This document shows, piece after piece, positions 43,146 through 52,197 of a DNA stretch of 64,000 nt. Both the position numbers and the translations under genes were made by a program. The DNA is taken from assembly GCA_019117205.1 (NCBI GenBank), contig DXAC01000015.1:1-64000 (forward strand), read 5' to 3'. Below the pieces are notes generated by a model. It saw only the letters and a list, made by a program, of their open reading frames with translations, made no database searches and was not told the DNA's origin. Positions within the stretch are counted from its first letter, which is position 1; every line of letters begins with the position of its first letter. The DNA comes from Candidatus Allofournierella merdigallinarum. GTDB lineage: Bacteria > Bacillota > Clostridia > Oscillospirales > Ruminococcaceae.

Positions 43146-44279
43146 ATGGAGAAAGGCACTCCCATTCTGATCACCGGCGCGGGCGGCTTCATCGGCAAAA
43201 ACCTGACGGCCACCCTGAAAGCGGCGGGCTATACCGACCTGATGCTGTTTGAAAAGGACGACACCCCCGACACCCTGGCGGCCTTTGCCGCCAGGGCGGG
43301 CTTTGTGTTCCACCTGGCGGGCATCAACCGGCCCAAAGACCCCAGCGAGTTTTATGCCGGCAACGCCGGCCTCACCGACCATCTGCTGGCGCTGCTGGCA
43401 AAGGCGGACAAGCCCGCCCCGGTGCTGGTGACCAGCAGCACCCAGGCGGCGCTGGACAACGACTACGGCAGGAGCAAGGCCCTGGCGGAGGCGGCGGTGT
43501 ACGGCTACGGCGAAGCCACCGGCGCGCCGGTGTATGTGTTCCGGCTGCCGGGGGTGTTCGGCAAGTGGTGCCGCCCCAACTACAACAGCGTGGTGGCCAC
43601 TTTCTGCCACAACGCCGCCCGCGGCCTGCCCCTGGAAGTGCGGGATGCGGCCTACTCCCTGCCCCTGGTCTACATCGACGACGTGGTGCGGGCCTTTATC
43701 GCCGCCATGGACGGGGTCGTGACCACCGACGGCGAGACCCCCACCCACTGCCGGGTGGAGCCGGAGCACCTGACCACCCTGGGCCAGCTGGCGGCGGTCA
43801 TCGGCGGCTTTGCCGAAAACCGCAAAACGCTAAAGGCGCCTTTCCTCGCGGCGGACAGCCTTGAGAAAAAGCTCTATTCCACCTGGCTTAGCTACCTGCC
43901 CACCGACTCTTTCAGCTACCCGCTGACCATGCACTGCGACGCCCGGGGCAGCTTCACCGAGTTTTTACGCACCCCCGAGCGGGGCCAGGTAAGCGTGAAC
44001 ATCTCCAAGCCCGGCATCGTAAAGGGCAACCACTGGCACCACTCCAAAAACGAGAAGTTTCTGGTGGTGAGCGGCCGGGGGGTCATCCGCTTCCGCAAGC
44101 CGGACGAGGAAGAGGTGTACGAGTATTACGTCTCCGGCGACAAGCTGGAGGTGGTGGACATCCCCACCGGCTACACCCACAACATCGAGAACCTGGGCGA
44201 GGGGGACATGGTCACCCTGATGTGGGCAAACGAAGCCTTTGACCCGGAAAACCCCGACACCATCCCCCTGGAGGTATGA
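43146..44279 (+). CDS. capF: bifunctional C3-epimerase/C4-reductase of UDP-L-FucNAc synthesis (CapF/FnlB/WbjC)
   Basis: A 377-residue two-domain protein. The N-terminal SDR domain starts ILITGAGGFIGKNL. The C-terminal cupin domain (about 255-370) has GNHWHHSKNEKFLVVSGRG, whose histidines bind zinc in CapF. In S. aureus the cupin epimerises C3 and the SDR domain reduces C4. The gene follows capE by 36 bases. Confidence 0.92.
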   Translation: MEKGTPILITGAGGFIGKNLTATLKAAGYTDLMLFEKDDTPDTLAAFAARAGFVFHLAGINRPKDPSEFYAGNAGLTDHLLALLAKADKPAPVLVTSSTQAALDNDYGRSKALAEAAVYGYGEATGAPVYVFRLPGVFGKWCRPNYNSVVATFCHNAARGLPLEVRDAAYSLPLVYIDDVVRAFIAAMDGVVTTDGETPTHCRVEPEHLTTLGQLAAVIGGFAENRKTLKAPFLAADSLEKKLYSTWLSYLPTDSFSYPLTMHCDARGSFTEFLRTPERGQVSVNISKPGIVKGNHWHHSKNEKFLVVSGRGVIRFRKPDEEEVYEYYVSGDKLEVVDIPTGYTHNIENLGEGDMVTLMWANEAFDPENPDTIPLEV

Positions 44280-44281
44280 CC

Positions 44282-45406
44282 ATGGCCCAGCAGCTTTGTG
44301 CCGGTGAAAAGCCGCCGGTGAAGATCGGCTTTACCGCCTTTCACGGCAACTTTGACCCTTTGCACAACCCCATCACCGACCTGCTGGGCCGGCGCTTTGA
44401 GGTGCAGGTGTGCGACGAGCCGGACTTTATGTTCTGCGCCGATTTCTGGTACGGCGCCCACCGGTTTGATCTGAACAAGCTGGAGTGCGTGCGCATCGGC
44501 TACACCGGCGAGAACGACAACGCGGATTTTTCCAGCTTCGACTACTACATCGGCTTTGAGCACATCGCCTACCCGGACCGGTACTTCCGCTGCCCGAACC
44601 TGCTGTTCGACTGCGACCTGTCCGACTGGCAGCCGCTGGCGGACGTGGACGCCTTTGCCGCCGCCAAGACCCGCTTTTGCAACTTCTGTTTCAGCCACCA
44701 GTCGGAGAGCGGGGCGCGGGAGGCCATGGTGCGCCTGCTGAGCGACTACAAGCAGGTGGACTGCTTCGGGCCCTTTTTGAACAACACCCCCGAGGGGCCT
44801 CACCCGATCTCCCGCCAGGAAAAGGCCAAGCGGGTGGCCGAGAGCCGGTTCACCATCTGCTGTGAGAGCACCAGCCAGCCGGGCTTTGTCACCGAGAAGA
44901 TCTGGGACGCTTTCAAAAACCACAGCGTGCCCATCTACTACGGCGACAACACCGTCACCAGCATCTTCAACCCCAAAGCCTTTGTGAACATGCACGACTT
45001 TGCCAGCTTTGAGGAGGCGGCGGCGTTCGTGCGGCGGCTGGACGCCGACGAGGACGCCTATCGGGCCATGCTGGCCGAGCCGCCCTTTGCCGAGGGCTTT
45101 TCCTACCAGGCCTTTCAGGACGAATTCGAGGCGTTTTTGGCCCACATCGTCTCCCAAAGCCCCAAGGCCGCCCTGCGCCGGCCCACCTGCTTTATGCCCG
45201 CCGGCATGAACGACTACTTTGCCCTGCTCAAGCCCTACGCCCAAAAGCTGGACGCCGACGAGCGCCGGGCCACCCGCTGGCGGCAGCGGCGGTACTGGGG
45301 CCTCAGGCTGCTGCGGCGGTTTGCGCCGGGCCTTGTGCCGGAGCCGGACGCGGAGATGCTGAACTTTTACTACAAGCGCCACGAGCGCGCCATGAAAAAG
45401 GAGTAA
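44282..45406 (+). CDS. GT10-family fucosyltransferase-like protein
   Basis: A 374-residue GT10-type enzyme. The diagnostic region is FTICCESTSQPGFVTEKIWD followed by VPIYYGD, matching the alpha-1,3/4-fucosyltransferase donor site. N-terminal FHGNFDPLHNP and a basic C-terminal tail are also visible. The GGAGGT site touches ATG 44276 but is six bases from ATG 44282, so 44282 is chosen. It lies inside a UDP-FucNAc operon with no GDP-fucose genes nearby. It may use GDP-fucose made elsewhere, or have shifted to another donor. Confidence 0.82.
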   Translation: MAQQLCAGEKPPVKIGFTAFHGNFDPLHNPITDLLGRRFEVQVCDEPDFMFCADFWYGAHRFDLNKLECVRIGYTGENDNADFSSFDYYIGFEHIAYPDRYFRCPNLLFDCDLSDWQPLADVDAFAAAKTRFCNFCFSHQSESGAREAMVRLLSDYKQVDCFGPFLNNTPEGPHPISRQEKAKRVAESRFTICCESTSQPGFVTEKIWDAFKNHSVPIYYGDNTVTSIFNPKAFVNMHDFASFEEAAAFVRRLDADEDAYRAMLAEPPFAEGFSYQAFQDEFEAFLAHIVSQSPKAALRRPTCFMPAGMNDYFALLKPYAQKLDADERRATRWRQRRYWGLRLLRRFAPGLVPEPDAEMLNFYYKRHERAMKKE

Positions 45407-45412
45407 ACGCCG

Positions 45413-46552
45413 ATGAACAAGCTGAAGCTGATGACCATCGTGGGCACACGGCCGGAGATCATCCGGCTGGCGGCGGTGATCAAAAAGTGCGACAAGTACT
45501 TCGATCAAATTCTGGTCCACACCGGCCAGAACTACGACTACACCCTGAACGGCGTTTTCTTCAAGGATCTGGGGCTGCGCGCCCCGGACTTTTACCTGGA
45601 CGCGGTGGGCGGCGATCTTGGCGAGACCATCGGCAACATCATCGCCAAGAGCTACAAGCTGATGGTGGAGCAAAAGCCCGACGCCCTGCTCATTTTGGGC
45701 GACACCAACAGCTGCCTTTCCGCCATCTCGGCAAAGCGGCTGCACATCCCCATCTTCCACATGGAGGCAGGCAACCGCTGTTTCGACGAGTGCCTGCCGG
45801 AGGAGACCAACCGCCGCATCGTGGACCATATCGCCGACGTGAACCTGTGCTACTCCGAGCACGCCCGCCGCTATCTGAACGCCGAGGGCACCGCGAAAGA
45901 GCGCACCTATGTCACCGGCAGCCCCATGGCGGAGGTGCTGCACGCGAACCTCGCGGCCATCGAGGCTTCGGACATTCTGAAAAAGCTGGGCCTTGAGGCG
46001 CACAAATACATGCTGCTTTCCGCCCACCGGGAGGAGAACATCGACACCGAAAAAAACTTTTTGGACCTGTTCACCTCGGTGAACGCCCTGGCCGAAAAGT
46101 ACGACATGCCCATCCTCTACTCCTGCCACCCCCGCAGCCGCAAGCGGCTGGAGGCCATGGGCTTTAAGCTGGACGAGCGGGTGCGGCTGCACGAGCCTTT
46201 GGGCTTTCACGACTATAACCATTTGCAGATGAACGCTTTCTGCGTCATCTCCGACTCGGGCACCCTGCCGGAGGAGTCCAGCTTCTTCACCAGCGTGGGC
46301 CATCCTTTCCCCGCCGTGTGCATCCGCACCTCCACCGAGCGCCCGGAGGCCCTGGACAAGGGCTGCTTCATCCTGGCGGGCATCGCCGCCGGCGGCGTGG
46401 AGCAGGCGGTGGAGACGGCCGTTGCCATGAACGAAAACGGCGACCTGGGCATCCCGGTGCCCTACTACACTGAGGACGTGTCCACCAAGGTGGTCAAGAT
46501 CATCCAGAGCTATGTGGGCGTGGTGAACAAGATGGTCTGGCGCAAGGGCTGA
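45413..46552 (+). CDS. capG: UDP-sugar 2-epimerase of UDP-L-FucNAc synthesis (CapG/FnlC/WbjD)
   Basis: A 379-residue 2-epimerase starting LKLMTIVGTRPEIIRLAAV, with HTGQNYDYTLNGVFF, LGDTNSCL, MEAGNRCFDE, PEETNR and HPRS. NRCFDE and YDYTLN mark the CapG branch rather than MnaA/WecB. It catalyses the last step to UDP-L-FucNAc. It differs clearly from the WbpI-like epimerase in the first locus. It follows the GT10 gene by six bases. Confidence 0.9.
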   Translation: MNKLKLMTIVGTRPEIIRLAAVIKKCDKYFDQILVHTGQNYDYTLNGVFFKDLGLRAPDFYLDAVGGDLGETIGNIIAKSYKLMVEQKPDALLILGDTNSCLSAISAKRLHIPIFHMEAGNRCFDECLPEETNRRIVDHIADVNLCYSEHARRYLNAEGTAKERTYVTGSPMAEVLHANLAAIEASDILKKLGLEAHKYMLLSAHREENIDTEKNFLDLFTSVNALAEKYDMPILYSCHPRSRKRLEAMGFKLDERVRLHEPLGFHDYNHLQMNAFCVISDSGTLPEESSFFTSVGHPFPAVCIRTSTERPEALDKGCFILAGIAAGGVEQAVETAVAMNENGDLGIPVPYYTEDVSTKVVKIIQSYVGVVNKMVWRKG

Positions 46553-46553
46553 T

Positions 46554-47777
46554 ATGGAAGGGAAAAAACTGCTCATCGTCACCCAGCACTTCTGGCCGGA
46601 GGCATTCCGGGTGAACGACCTGGCCGCCGGCTTTGTCGAGCGGGGCTGGCAGGTGGACGTGCTCTGTGGTCTGCCCAACTACCCCAAGGGGGAGTGGTTC
46701 TCGGGCTACCGTTACGCCGGCCCCCGGCGGGAGGAACACGGCGGGGTGAACATCTACCGGGCCGGCGAGATCCGCCGCAAGGGCAACACGGGGGCGCGCA
46801 TTTTTCTCAACTATGTGAGCTGGCCGGTGTGCGCGGTGTTCAATCTCTGGCGGCTGAACGGCCCCTACGCGGCGGTACTGTGCTACAACACCAGCCCGGT
46901 GCTGATGAACCTGCCGGCCATTGTGTATGCCAAGCTCCACAGGGTGCCCCTTACCAGCTATGTGCTGGACATCTGGCCGGAGAACCTGTACAGCGTACTG
47001 CCGGTGAAAAACGCCTTTCTGCGCGCCGTGGCCCACTGGGTCAGCGACTGGCACTACCGCCGGTGCGACAAGCTCATCGCCATGAGCGAGAGTCTGCGCC
47101 GACGCCTTTGCCAGCGCACGAAAAAGCCCGAAACGGCGGTGGCGGTGATCCCCCAGCACTGCGAGGACCTCTACGCGGTGCCCATCCACGACGCGGCGCT
47201 GGCCGCCCGCTTTGCCGGGCGGTTCAACATCGTGTTCACCGGCAACTTCAGCCCCGCCCAAAGCCTGGACACGGTCATCAAAGCGGCGGTGCAGGCCCGG
47301 CGGCAGGGCGCGGACGCTCTGCGCCTGGTGCTGGTGGGCGACGGCATGAGCGCCGACGCGCTGAAAGCCCTGGCAAAGGAGCTGGACGCCGGGGACACGG
47401 TGGAGTTCATGCCCAGCGTGCGCCCGGAGCAGATCCCCGCCTACACCGCCCTGGCGGACGGGCTGGTGGCGAGCCTTTCCGCCAGCGAGGACCTGGGCAT
47501 GACGGTGCCCGCCAAGATCGCCAGCTACATGGCGGCGGCAAAGCCCATCCTGGCCAGCATGGACGGGGAGGGCGCGGCCGCGGTGGCGGCGGCGGGCTGC
47601 GGCCTTGTGAGCGCCGCCGAGGACGTAAACGCCCTGGCGGCCAACATGGCCGCCCTGTGCGCCGCGCCGCCCGACGAGCGGGCACAGATGGGCCGCCGCG
47701 CTTTTGCCCACTATCAACAACACTACCGCCGGGACGCGGTGCTTGCCCGGCTGGAGGAATTCATCTGTGCGAGGTAA
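46554..47777 (+). CDS. wbuB: GT4 glycosyltransferase, WbuB-like (probable L-FucNAc transferase)
   Basis: A 407-residue GT4. LLIVTQHFWPEAFRVNDLA and CGLPNYPKGEWFSGY match WbuB-like enzymes that usually accompany FnlA/B/C. VFTGNFSPAQSLDTVI starts the donor domain, and VPAKIASYMAAAKPILAS is the donor helix. The start lies one base after the CapG stop. Transfer of FucNAc is inferred from this association. Confidence 0.84.
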   Translation: MEGKKLLIVTQHFWPEAFRVNDLAAGFVERGWQVDVLCGLPNYPKGEWFSGYRYAGPRREEHGGVNIYRAGEIRRKGNTGARIFLNYVSWPVCAVFNLWRLNGPYAAVLCYNTSPVLMNLPAIVYAKLHRVPLTSYVLDIWPENLYSVLPVKNAFLRAVAHWVSDWHYRRCDKLIAMSESLRRRLCQRTKKPETAVAVIPQHCEDLYAVPIHDAALAARFAGRFNIVFTGNFSPAQSLDTVIKAAVQARRQGADALRLVLVGDGMSADALKALAKELDAGDTVEFMPSVRPEQIPAYTALADGLVASLSASEDLGMTVPAKIASYMAAAKPILASMDGEGAAAVAAAGCGLVSAAEDVNALAANMAALCAAPPDERAQMGRRAFAHYQQHYRRDAVLARLEEFICAR

Positions 47778-47783
47778 CCAAGT

Positions 47784-48497
47784 GTGAAGATCCTGGTCAT
47801 CATCCCCTGCTACAACGAATCCCAGAACATCGCCCGGGTGGTGCGCCGCCTGAAAGAAGCCTGCCCCGAGGCGGACTACGTGGTGGTGAACGACTGCTCC
47901 ACCGACTCCAGCGTGGAGATCCTGCAAGCGGAGGGCTGCAACTACCTGGACCTGCCCATCAACCTGGGCATCGGCGGCGGGGTGCAGTGCGGCTACCAGT
48001 ACGCGGTGGAACAAGGCTACGACGTGACGGTGCAGATGGACGGGGACGGCCAGCACGACCCGGCTTTTCTGCGGGCGGTCATCGCCCCGGTGGCGGCGGG
48101 CGAGCTGGACATGTGCATCGGCAGCCGCTTCATCACCAAAGAGGGCTTTCAGACCAGCTTCATGCGGCGGGTGGGCATCCGGTTTTTAAGCGCCCTGCTG
48201 CGGCTGCTGGCCGGCTGCAAGGTGCGGGACGTGACCAGCGGCTACCGGGCCTGCGGCAGGGCCCTCACCGCCCGCTTCGCCCAGCAGTACGCCCAGGACT
48301 ACCCCGAGCCGGAGGCCATCCTGCGGGCGGTGTGCGAGGGCTACAAGGTGGGCGAGGTGCCGGTGGTCATGGCCGAGCGCCAGGGGGGCGTTTCCAGCAT
48401 CAACGCGCTGAAAAGCGTCTACTACATGATCAAGGTGAGTCTGTCGCTGGTGATCCTGCGGCTGAGCTTCACCCGGCCCGGAGGTGAAACGCGGTGA
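47784..48497 (+). CDS. GT2 family, polyprenyl-phosphate sugar transferase-like
   Basis: A 237-residue GT-A domain similar to dolichol-phosphate mannosyltransferases: ILVIIPCYNESQNI, VVNDCSTDSSVEIL, QMDGDGQHDP (DxD) and TSGYRACGRA. There are no membrane helices of its own. The start is GTG, close behind the WbuB-like gene. The stop overlaps the GTG of the DUF2304 gene. The pair resembles split GT2/membrane-anchor systems that load undecaprenyl phosphate. Confidence 0.86.
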   Translation: MKILVIIPCYNESQNIARVVRRLKEACPEADYVVVNDCSTDSSVEILQAEGCNYLDLPINLGIGGGVQCGYQYAVEQGYDVTVQMDGDGQHDPAFLRAVIAPVAAGELDMCIGSRFITKEGFQTSFMRRVGIRFLSALLRLLAGCKVRDVTSGYRACGRALTARFAQQYAQDYPEPEAILRAVCEGYKVGEVPVVMAERQGGVSSINALKSVYYMIKVSLSLVILRLSFTRPGGETR

Positions 48498-48904
48498 ACG
48501 AACTGCTCTATCCCCTGCTTGCGGTGGGGGACCTGGTCTTTCTGTTTCTGATCTTCCTGTTCGTGAAAAGCGGAAAGCTGAGCGTGCGGTACAGCCTGGC
48601 CTGGTTCGCCCTGGGGGGCGGGCTGCTGGTGCTGGCCGCGTTCCCGGTGGTGGCCAAGATGCTGCGGGCGCTGCTGCGCTTCGAAGTGGTGGCCAACATG
48701 GTGTTCACCCTGCTGTTCTGCTTTGTGCTGCTGGTGCTGCTGATCCTGTCGGCGGCGGCCAGCGTCCAGACCGAGCAGATCAAGCGGCTGGCCCAGCACA
48801 ACGCCACCCTGGAACACCGGGTGCGCCAGCTGGAGGCCTTGCTGGCAAGCCGGGAGCAGCCAACGGCCCCGCCCGCCGGTGACGACCTGGATACAAACGG
48901 GTGA
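48494..48904 (+). CDS. DUF2304-like small membrane protein
   Basis: 136 residues with three to four hydrophobic helices in the first 95, then a coiled-coil-like tail (about 97-120, QTEQIKRLAQHNATLEHRV). It fits DUF2304 proteins, which are regularly encoded beside GT2 genes. The likely role is membrane anchor or partner of the preceding transferase. The GTG start overlaps its stop by four bases. Confidence 0.72.
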   Translation: MNELLYPLLAVGDLVFLFLIFLFVKSGKLSVRYSLAWFALGGGLLVLAAFPVVAKMLRALLRFEVVANMVFTLLFCFVLLVLLILSAAASVQTEQIKRLAQHNATLEHRVRQLEALLASREQPTAPPAGDDLDTNG

Positions 48905-48969
48905 GATACTGATCCTGCACCGCCGGGCGGCGCCCCGGCGGCAATCTTTGCGGCGAGGTGGAGCGCACC

Positions 48970-50454
48970 ATGGATTTTAACACTCCGATCTTTCTGGGCT
49001 TCTTCGCGGCGGTGGCGGTGCTGACCTATTGCGTGCCCCGGCGCTTAAAGCCCTATTTTCTTTTGCTTGCAAGCTATGTGTTCTACCTGTACAAGCCGGA
49101 GAACGCCCGGCTGGTGGCGCTGCTGGTCAGCGCCACGGTGGTCACCTGGTGCGCGGGGGTGGCCCTGGGCAGCAAAAAGCTGCAAACCCCCCTCGCCCGC
49201 CGGGCCTTTTTGTGGCTGGCGCTGGCGGTGTGCCTGGGCATTTTGTTCTTCTTCAAATACTTCAACTTCTTCGGCCAGCTGGCGGCAGACATCGGTGCGT
49301 TGTTCGGCGGCAGCGGCAGCTTTGCCCGGCTGGACCTGATCGCCCCCCTGGGGCTCTCCTACTTCACGTTCCAAAGCCTCGGCTATGTGATCGACGTCTA
49401 CCAGCACAAGGCAAAGCCCCAGCTGAACCTCTTTAAATACGCGCTGTTCGTCAGCTTCTTCGCCTGCATCTTCACCGGGCCCATCGAGCGGGCGGAACAC
49501 CTGATGCCCCAGCTGGAAAACCCCCGGCCTTTCGACTACTCCCGCATGGCGGGGGGCGCGTTCCGCATGTTGTGGGGCTACTTCAAAAAGATGGTGCTGG
49601 CAGACGGCATCGGCCAGTTCGTCGGCGCCGTCTACGGCGGGGCGGCCACCGCCGCCGGGCCCTATCTGGTGGCGGCGAGCCTCTTGTTCAGCTATCAGAT
49701 CTATCTGGATTTTTCCGGCTGCTGCGACATCGCCATCGGCGGGGCGCGTATTCTGGGCATCGACCTTTTGGAGAATTTTGACCGGCCCTTTGCCGCCACC
49801 AGCTACACCGAGCTGTGGAACCGCTGGCACATGAGCCTGACAAATTGGTTCCGGGACTACATCTTCACCCCCCTGGCCTTTTACAACCGGGGCCTGCCCG
49901 GCGTGTGGGGCAAATTGCAGGGCTGGTTCAATGTGTTCATCATCTTCCCCATCAGCGGCCTGTGGCACGGGGCCAGCATGGGCTATGTGATCTGGGGCGT
50001 GCTCAACGGCCTGTTTTTGGTGTTCGGCAAAGCCACCGCCAAGGCCCGCCGCAAGCTGGCCAAGAAAAATCCTCTCTACAAGATAAAGCCCCTCAAGAAC
50101 TTCCTCCAGCGGGTCATCGTCTACCTGCTGTTCACCGTCTGCATCGTCTTCTTCGCCGCCGACCTCTACGGCGCGGCGGCGGGCACGGTGTTTGCCGGCA
50201 TGTTCTCCGGCTGGGACATCGGCTGGCCGGCCTTTGTCGCCGGCGTGCTGGACCGGGGCCTCACCGCCCGGATGCTGGCGGTGCTGGCCGCCGGCTGCGT
50301 GCTGGTGGAACTGGTGGAATGGCGGGGCCCGGTGGCCGAGTGGATCCGCCGGCGGTGGTTCGTCATCCGCTGGCCGCTGTACTACCTGCTGGCGCTGGCC
50401 ATTTTGTTCTTCGCGGCCTTTGGCCAGTCCGCCTTTATCTACCAGCAGTATTAA
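48970..50454 (+). CDS. MBOAT-family membrane O-acyltransferase (AlgI/DltB-like)
   Basis: About 494 residues with roughly 11 membrane helices. LWNRWHMSLTNWFRDYIF and the catalytic His of GLWHGASMGY (about residue 333) are MBOAT hallmarks; FKYFNFF near 95 is also typical. A GTG at 48958 opens the frame, but GAGGTGGAG is well placed for ATG 48970. It probably passes acyl groups (often acetate) across the membrane to the SGNH partner encoded next. The target is presumably the FucNAc-containing glycan. Confidence 0.88.
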   Translation: MDFNTPIFLGFFAAVAVLTYCVPRRLKPYFLLLASYVFYLYKPENARLVALLVSATVVTWCAGVALGSKKLQTPLARRAFLWLALAVCLGILFFFKYFNFFGQLAADIGALFGGSGSFARLDLIAPLGLSYFTFQSLGYVIDVYQHKAKPQLNLFKYALFVSFFACIFTGPIERAEHLMPQLENPRPFDYSRMAGGAFRMLWGYFKKMVLADGIGQFVGAVYGGAATAAGPYLVAASLLFSYQIYLDFSGCCDIAIGGARILGIDLLENFDRPFAATSYTELWNRWHMSLTNWFRDYIFTPLAFYNRGLPGVWGKLQGWFNVFIIFPISGLWHGASMGYVIWGVLNGLFLVFGKATAKARRKLAKKNPLYKIKPLKNFLQRVIVYLLFTVCIVFFAADLYGAAAGTVFAGMFSGWDIGWPAFVAGVLDRGLTARMLAVLAAGCVLVELVEWRGPVAEWIRRRWFVIRWPLYYLLALAILFFAAFGQSAFIYQQY

Positions 50455-50467
50455 GGGGGCGCGGGAA

Positions 50468-51766
50468 ATGAAAAAGACATCTTATCTGCGCTTTTTGCTG
50501 GCGCGCCTTTTGACCTTTGCCGAGATCGGCCTGAAATTCTGCCTGTTTTTGCCCATTCTGCTCTTTATGGTGTGGTTCAGCTACAAGGTGGACGTGAGCG
50601 GCCTGTTCCAGGGAGAGCTTGCCCCCCGCCAGGTGGCCTCTCTGCTGCTGGAGGGCGACGTCGTTTCCGGCTACGACCAGATGGACGAGCGCCAGGTGCT
50701 GGCCCTGTACGCCCAGAACCTGGAAAAGGCCCCCGACACCCTGGCCCTGGGCTCCAGCCGGGTGCTGCAGCTCAGCGAAGACCTTGTGGGCGGCGGCAGC
50801 TTTTTCAACGCCGGCATCAGCGGCGCGGGGCCCATGGACATCATGAACATCTGGTACCTCTTCGAGCGGGAGGGCAAGCTGCCGCAAAACCTCATTCTGG
50901 AGGTGGACCCCTGGCTGTTCAACCCGGACCCGGACATCAACCGCAACGCCGACGCGGAGCTCTTTGCCGAGTTTTTGGAAAAGGCTTTGGGCATCGACGC
51001 GGACTATGAGGAACCGGACACGGTGGAGCTGTGGAAGGCCCTGGTGGACCCGGCCTACTTCCAGGGCAACGTGACCTACTACCTGAAACAAAAAGAGACC
51101 GGCGCGGTGCTCACCGAGGACGGCGAGGATATCCCGTTCAAGGCCATCGAGGGCAGCATCGAGGCGCTGGACTACGCGGTGAAGCGCGCGGACGGCAGCA
51201 TCCAGTACCCGGTGAGCTTCCGCAATTGGAACAACGACCTGGTAATGGCGGAGGTGCTGGCCCAGGCGGGCACCATCAGCGCGCTGCACGGCTTTGAGGC
51301 CATGGACGCCTACTGGGCCGACCTGTTCACCCGCTTCATCGAGCACGTGGAGGGCCAGGGGGTCAACGTGGTGTTCCTGTTCACCCCCTACCACCCGTTC
51401 ATCGCCCTGCACGTTTACAACAACCCCCAGGGGCTCACCGGCTTCTTCGAGGTGGAGCCCTGGGTGCGGGACTTCGCCGAAAAGCACGGCATCCCGGTGT
51501 ACGGCAGCTACCACGCCGGGCGGGTGGGCATCCAGGAGAGCATGTTCTTCGACGGCCTGCACTGCCGCCCCGAGGCGCTGCGGCTGATGTTCCCGGGCAT
51601 CGAGGCGGCCCTGGCGGGCGAAACGACCGCCTACGAGCGGCTGTATCTGGAGGAATACGGCGACACCGAGAACAGCGCCGGGGCCCTGATCGGCTACGAC
51701 GCCGGCTGCGTGGTGGTGGACGAAGCCTGGCTGGCCGCCGCCGAGGCGGCCATGTCTCCCCTTTGA
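50468..51766 (+). CDS. SGNH/AlgX-like partner of the MBOAT transferase
   Basis: A 432-residue protein with one N-terminal membrane anchor (about 15-37) and an extracytoplasmic domain. LALGSSRVLQL carries the probable block I Ser, FNAGISGAG the Gly/Asn region, and FFDGLHCRPEA the Asp/His pair. These fit an SGNH-hydrolase-like acyltransferase such as DltD or AlgX relatives. The ATG at 50468 is 13 bases after the MBOAT stop; the longer open frame upstream overlaps MBOAT and is not used. A strong terminator follows. Confidence 0.75.
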   Translation: MKKTSYLRFLLARLLTFAEIGLKFCLFLPILLFMVWFSYKVDVSGLFQGELAPRQVASLLLEGDVVSGYDQMDERQVLALYAQNLEKAPDTLALGSSRVLQLSEDLVGGGSFFNAGISGAGPMDIMNIWYLFEREGKLPQNLILEVDPWLFNPDPDINRNADAELFAEFLEKALGIDADYEEPDTVELWKALVDPAYFQGNVTYYLKQKETGAVLTEDGEDIPFKAIEGSIEALDYAVKRADGSIQYPVSFRNWNNDLVMAEVLAQAGTISALHGFEAMDAYWADLFTRFIEHVEGQGVNVVFLFTPYHPFIALHVYNNPQGLTGFFEVEPWVRDFAEKHGIPVYGSYHAGRVGIQESMFFDGLHCRPEALRLMFPGIEAALAGETTAYERLYLEEYGDTENSAGALIGYDAGCVVVDEAWLAAAEAAMSPL

Positions 51767-51776
51767 GCTCTGCGCG

Positions 51777-51808
51777 CCCCCGGGCCCGGCGGCCCGGGGG
51801 CTCTTTTT
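51777..51808 (+). terminator. rho-independent terminator of the FucNAc operon
   Basis: A perfect 10-bp GC stem (51777-51786 with 51791-51800), CGGC loop, then CTCTTTTT. Confidence 0.9.
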
Positions 51809-51818
51809 AAACTGCCGC

Positions 51819-51847
51819 TTGACAACGGTGCTTTCGTAGGGTAAAAT
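51819..51847 (+). promoter_or_regulatory. predicted promoter of the leu operon
   Basis: Consensus TTGACA (51819-51824), 17 bases, TAAAAT (51842-51847). Transcription should start near 51854, ahead of the T-box leader. Confidence 0.85.
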
Positions 51848-51853
51848 GGTAAC

Positions 51854-52160
51854 ATTATAAACGATGCGCAGATGGGGAGAAAGCCCGGGCAAAGCGTTTT
51901 TCAGAGAGCCGCCGGCAGGTGCGAGGCGGCAGCGCGGCGCGGGTATACTGGCCCCGGAGCACCCGGGCTCAACGGCGCACAGCGTCTCATAGGCCCGGGC
52001 GGCCACCCACCGTTACAAGGGCGCGGTTCGCATTTTTTTGCCGACCGTACAAGAGGCCGCCTTTTCCGGCGGCAATGAGAGTGGTACCGCGGGTGCTTTT
52101 CAAAAATTTTCTGAAAGCCCTCGTCTCTCAAAGCAATGCTTTGAGGGGCGGGGTCTTTTT
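51854..52160 (+). promoter_or_regulatory. T-box leader (leucine type) with terminator/antiterminator
   Basis: A T-box riboswitch upstream of leuA. Stem I begins near 51862. AGAGAG with a GGTG loop (51903-51922) forms the conserved apical region. A lower helix pairs 51882-51889 with 51962-51969. The best specifier candidate is CTC (Leu) at 51968-51970, read from this folding. The T-box sequence GTGGTACCGCGG is at 52081-52092. A terminator hairpin (core 52127-52134 with 52138-52145, extended outward) ends in TCTTTTT. Uncharged tRNA-Leu should stabilise the antiterminator and switch on leuA-C-D-B. Confidence 0.88.
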
Positions 52161-52197
52161 CGTCTCCCAAAGCGAACAGTAAGGAGGAACTGTTGCA

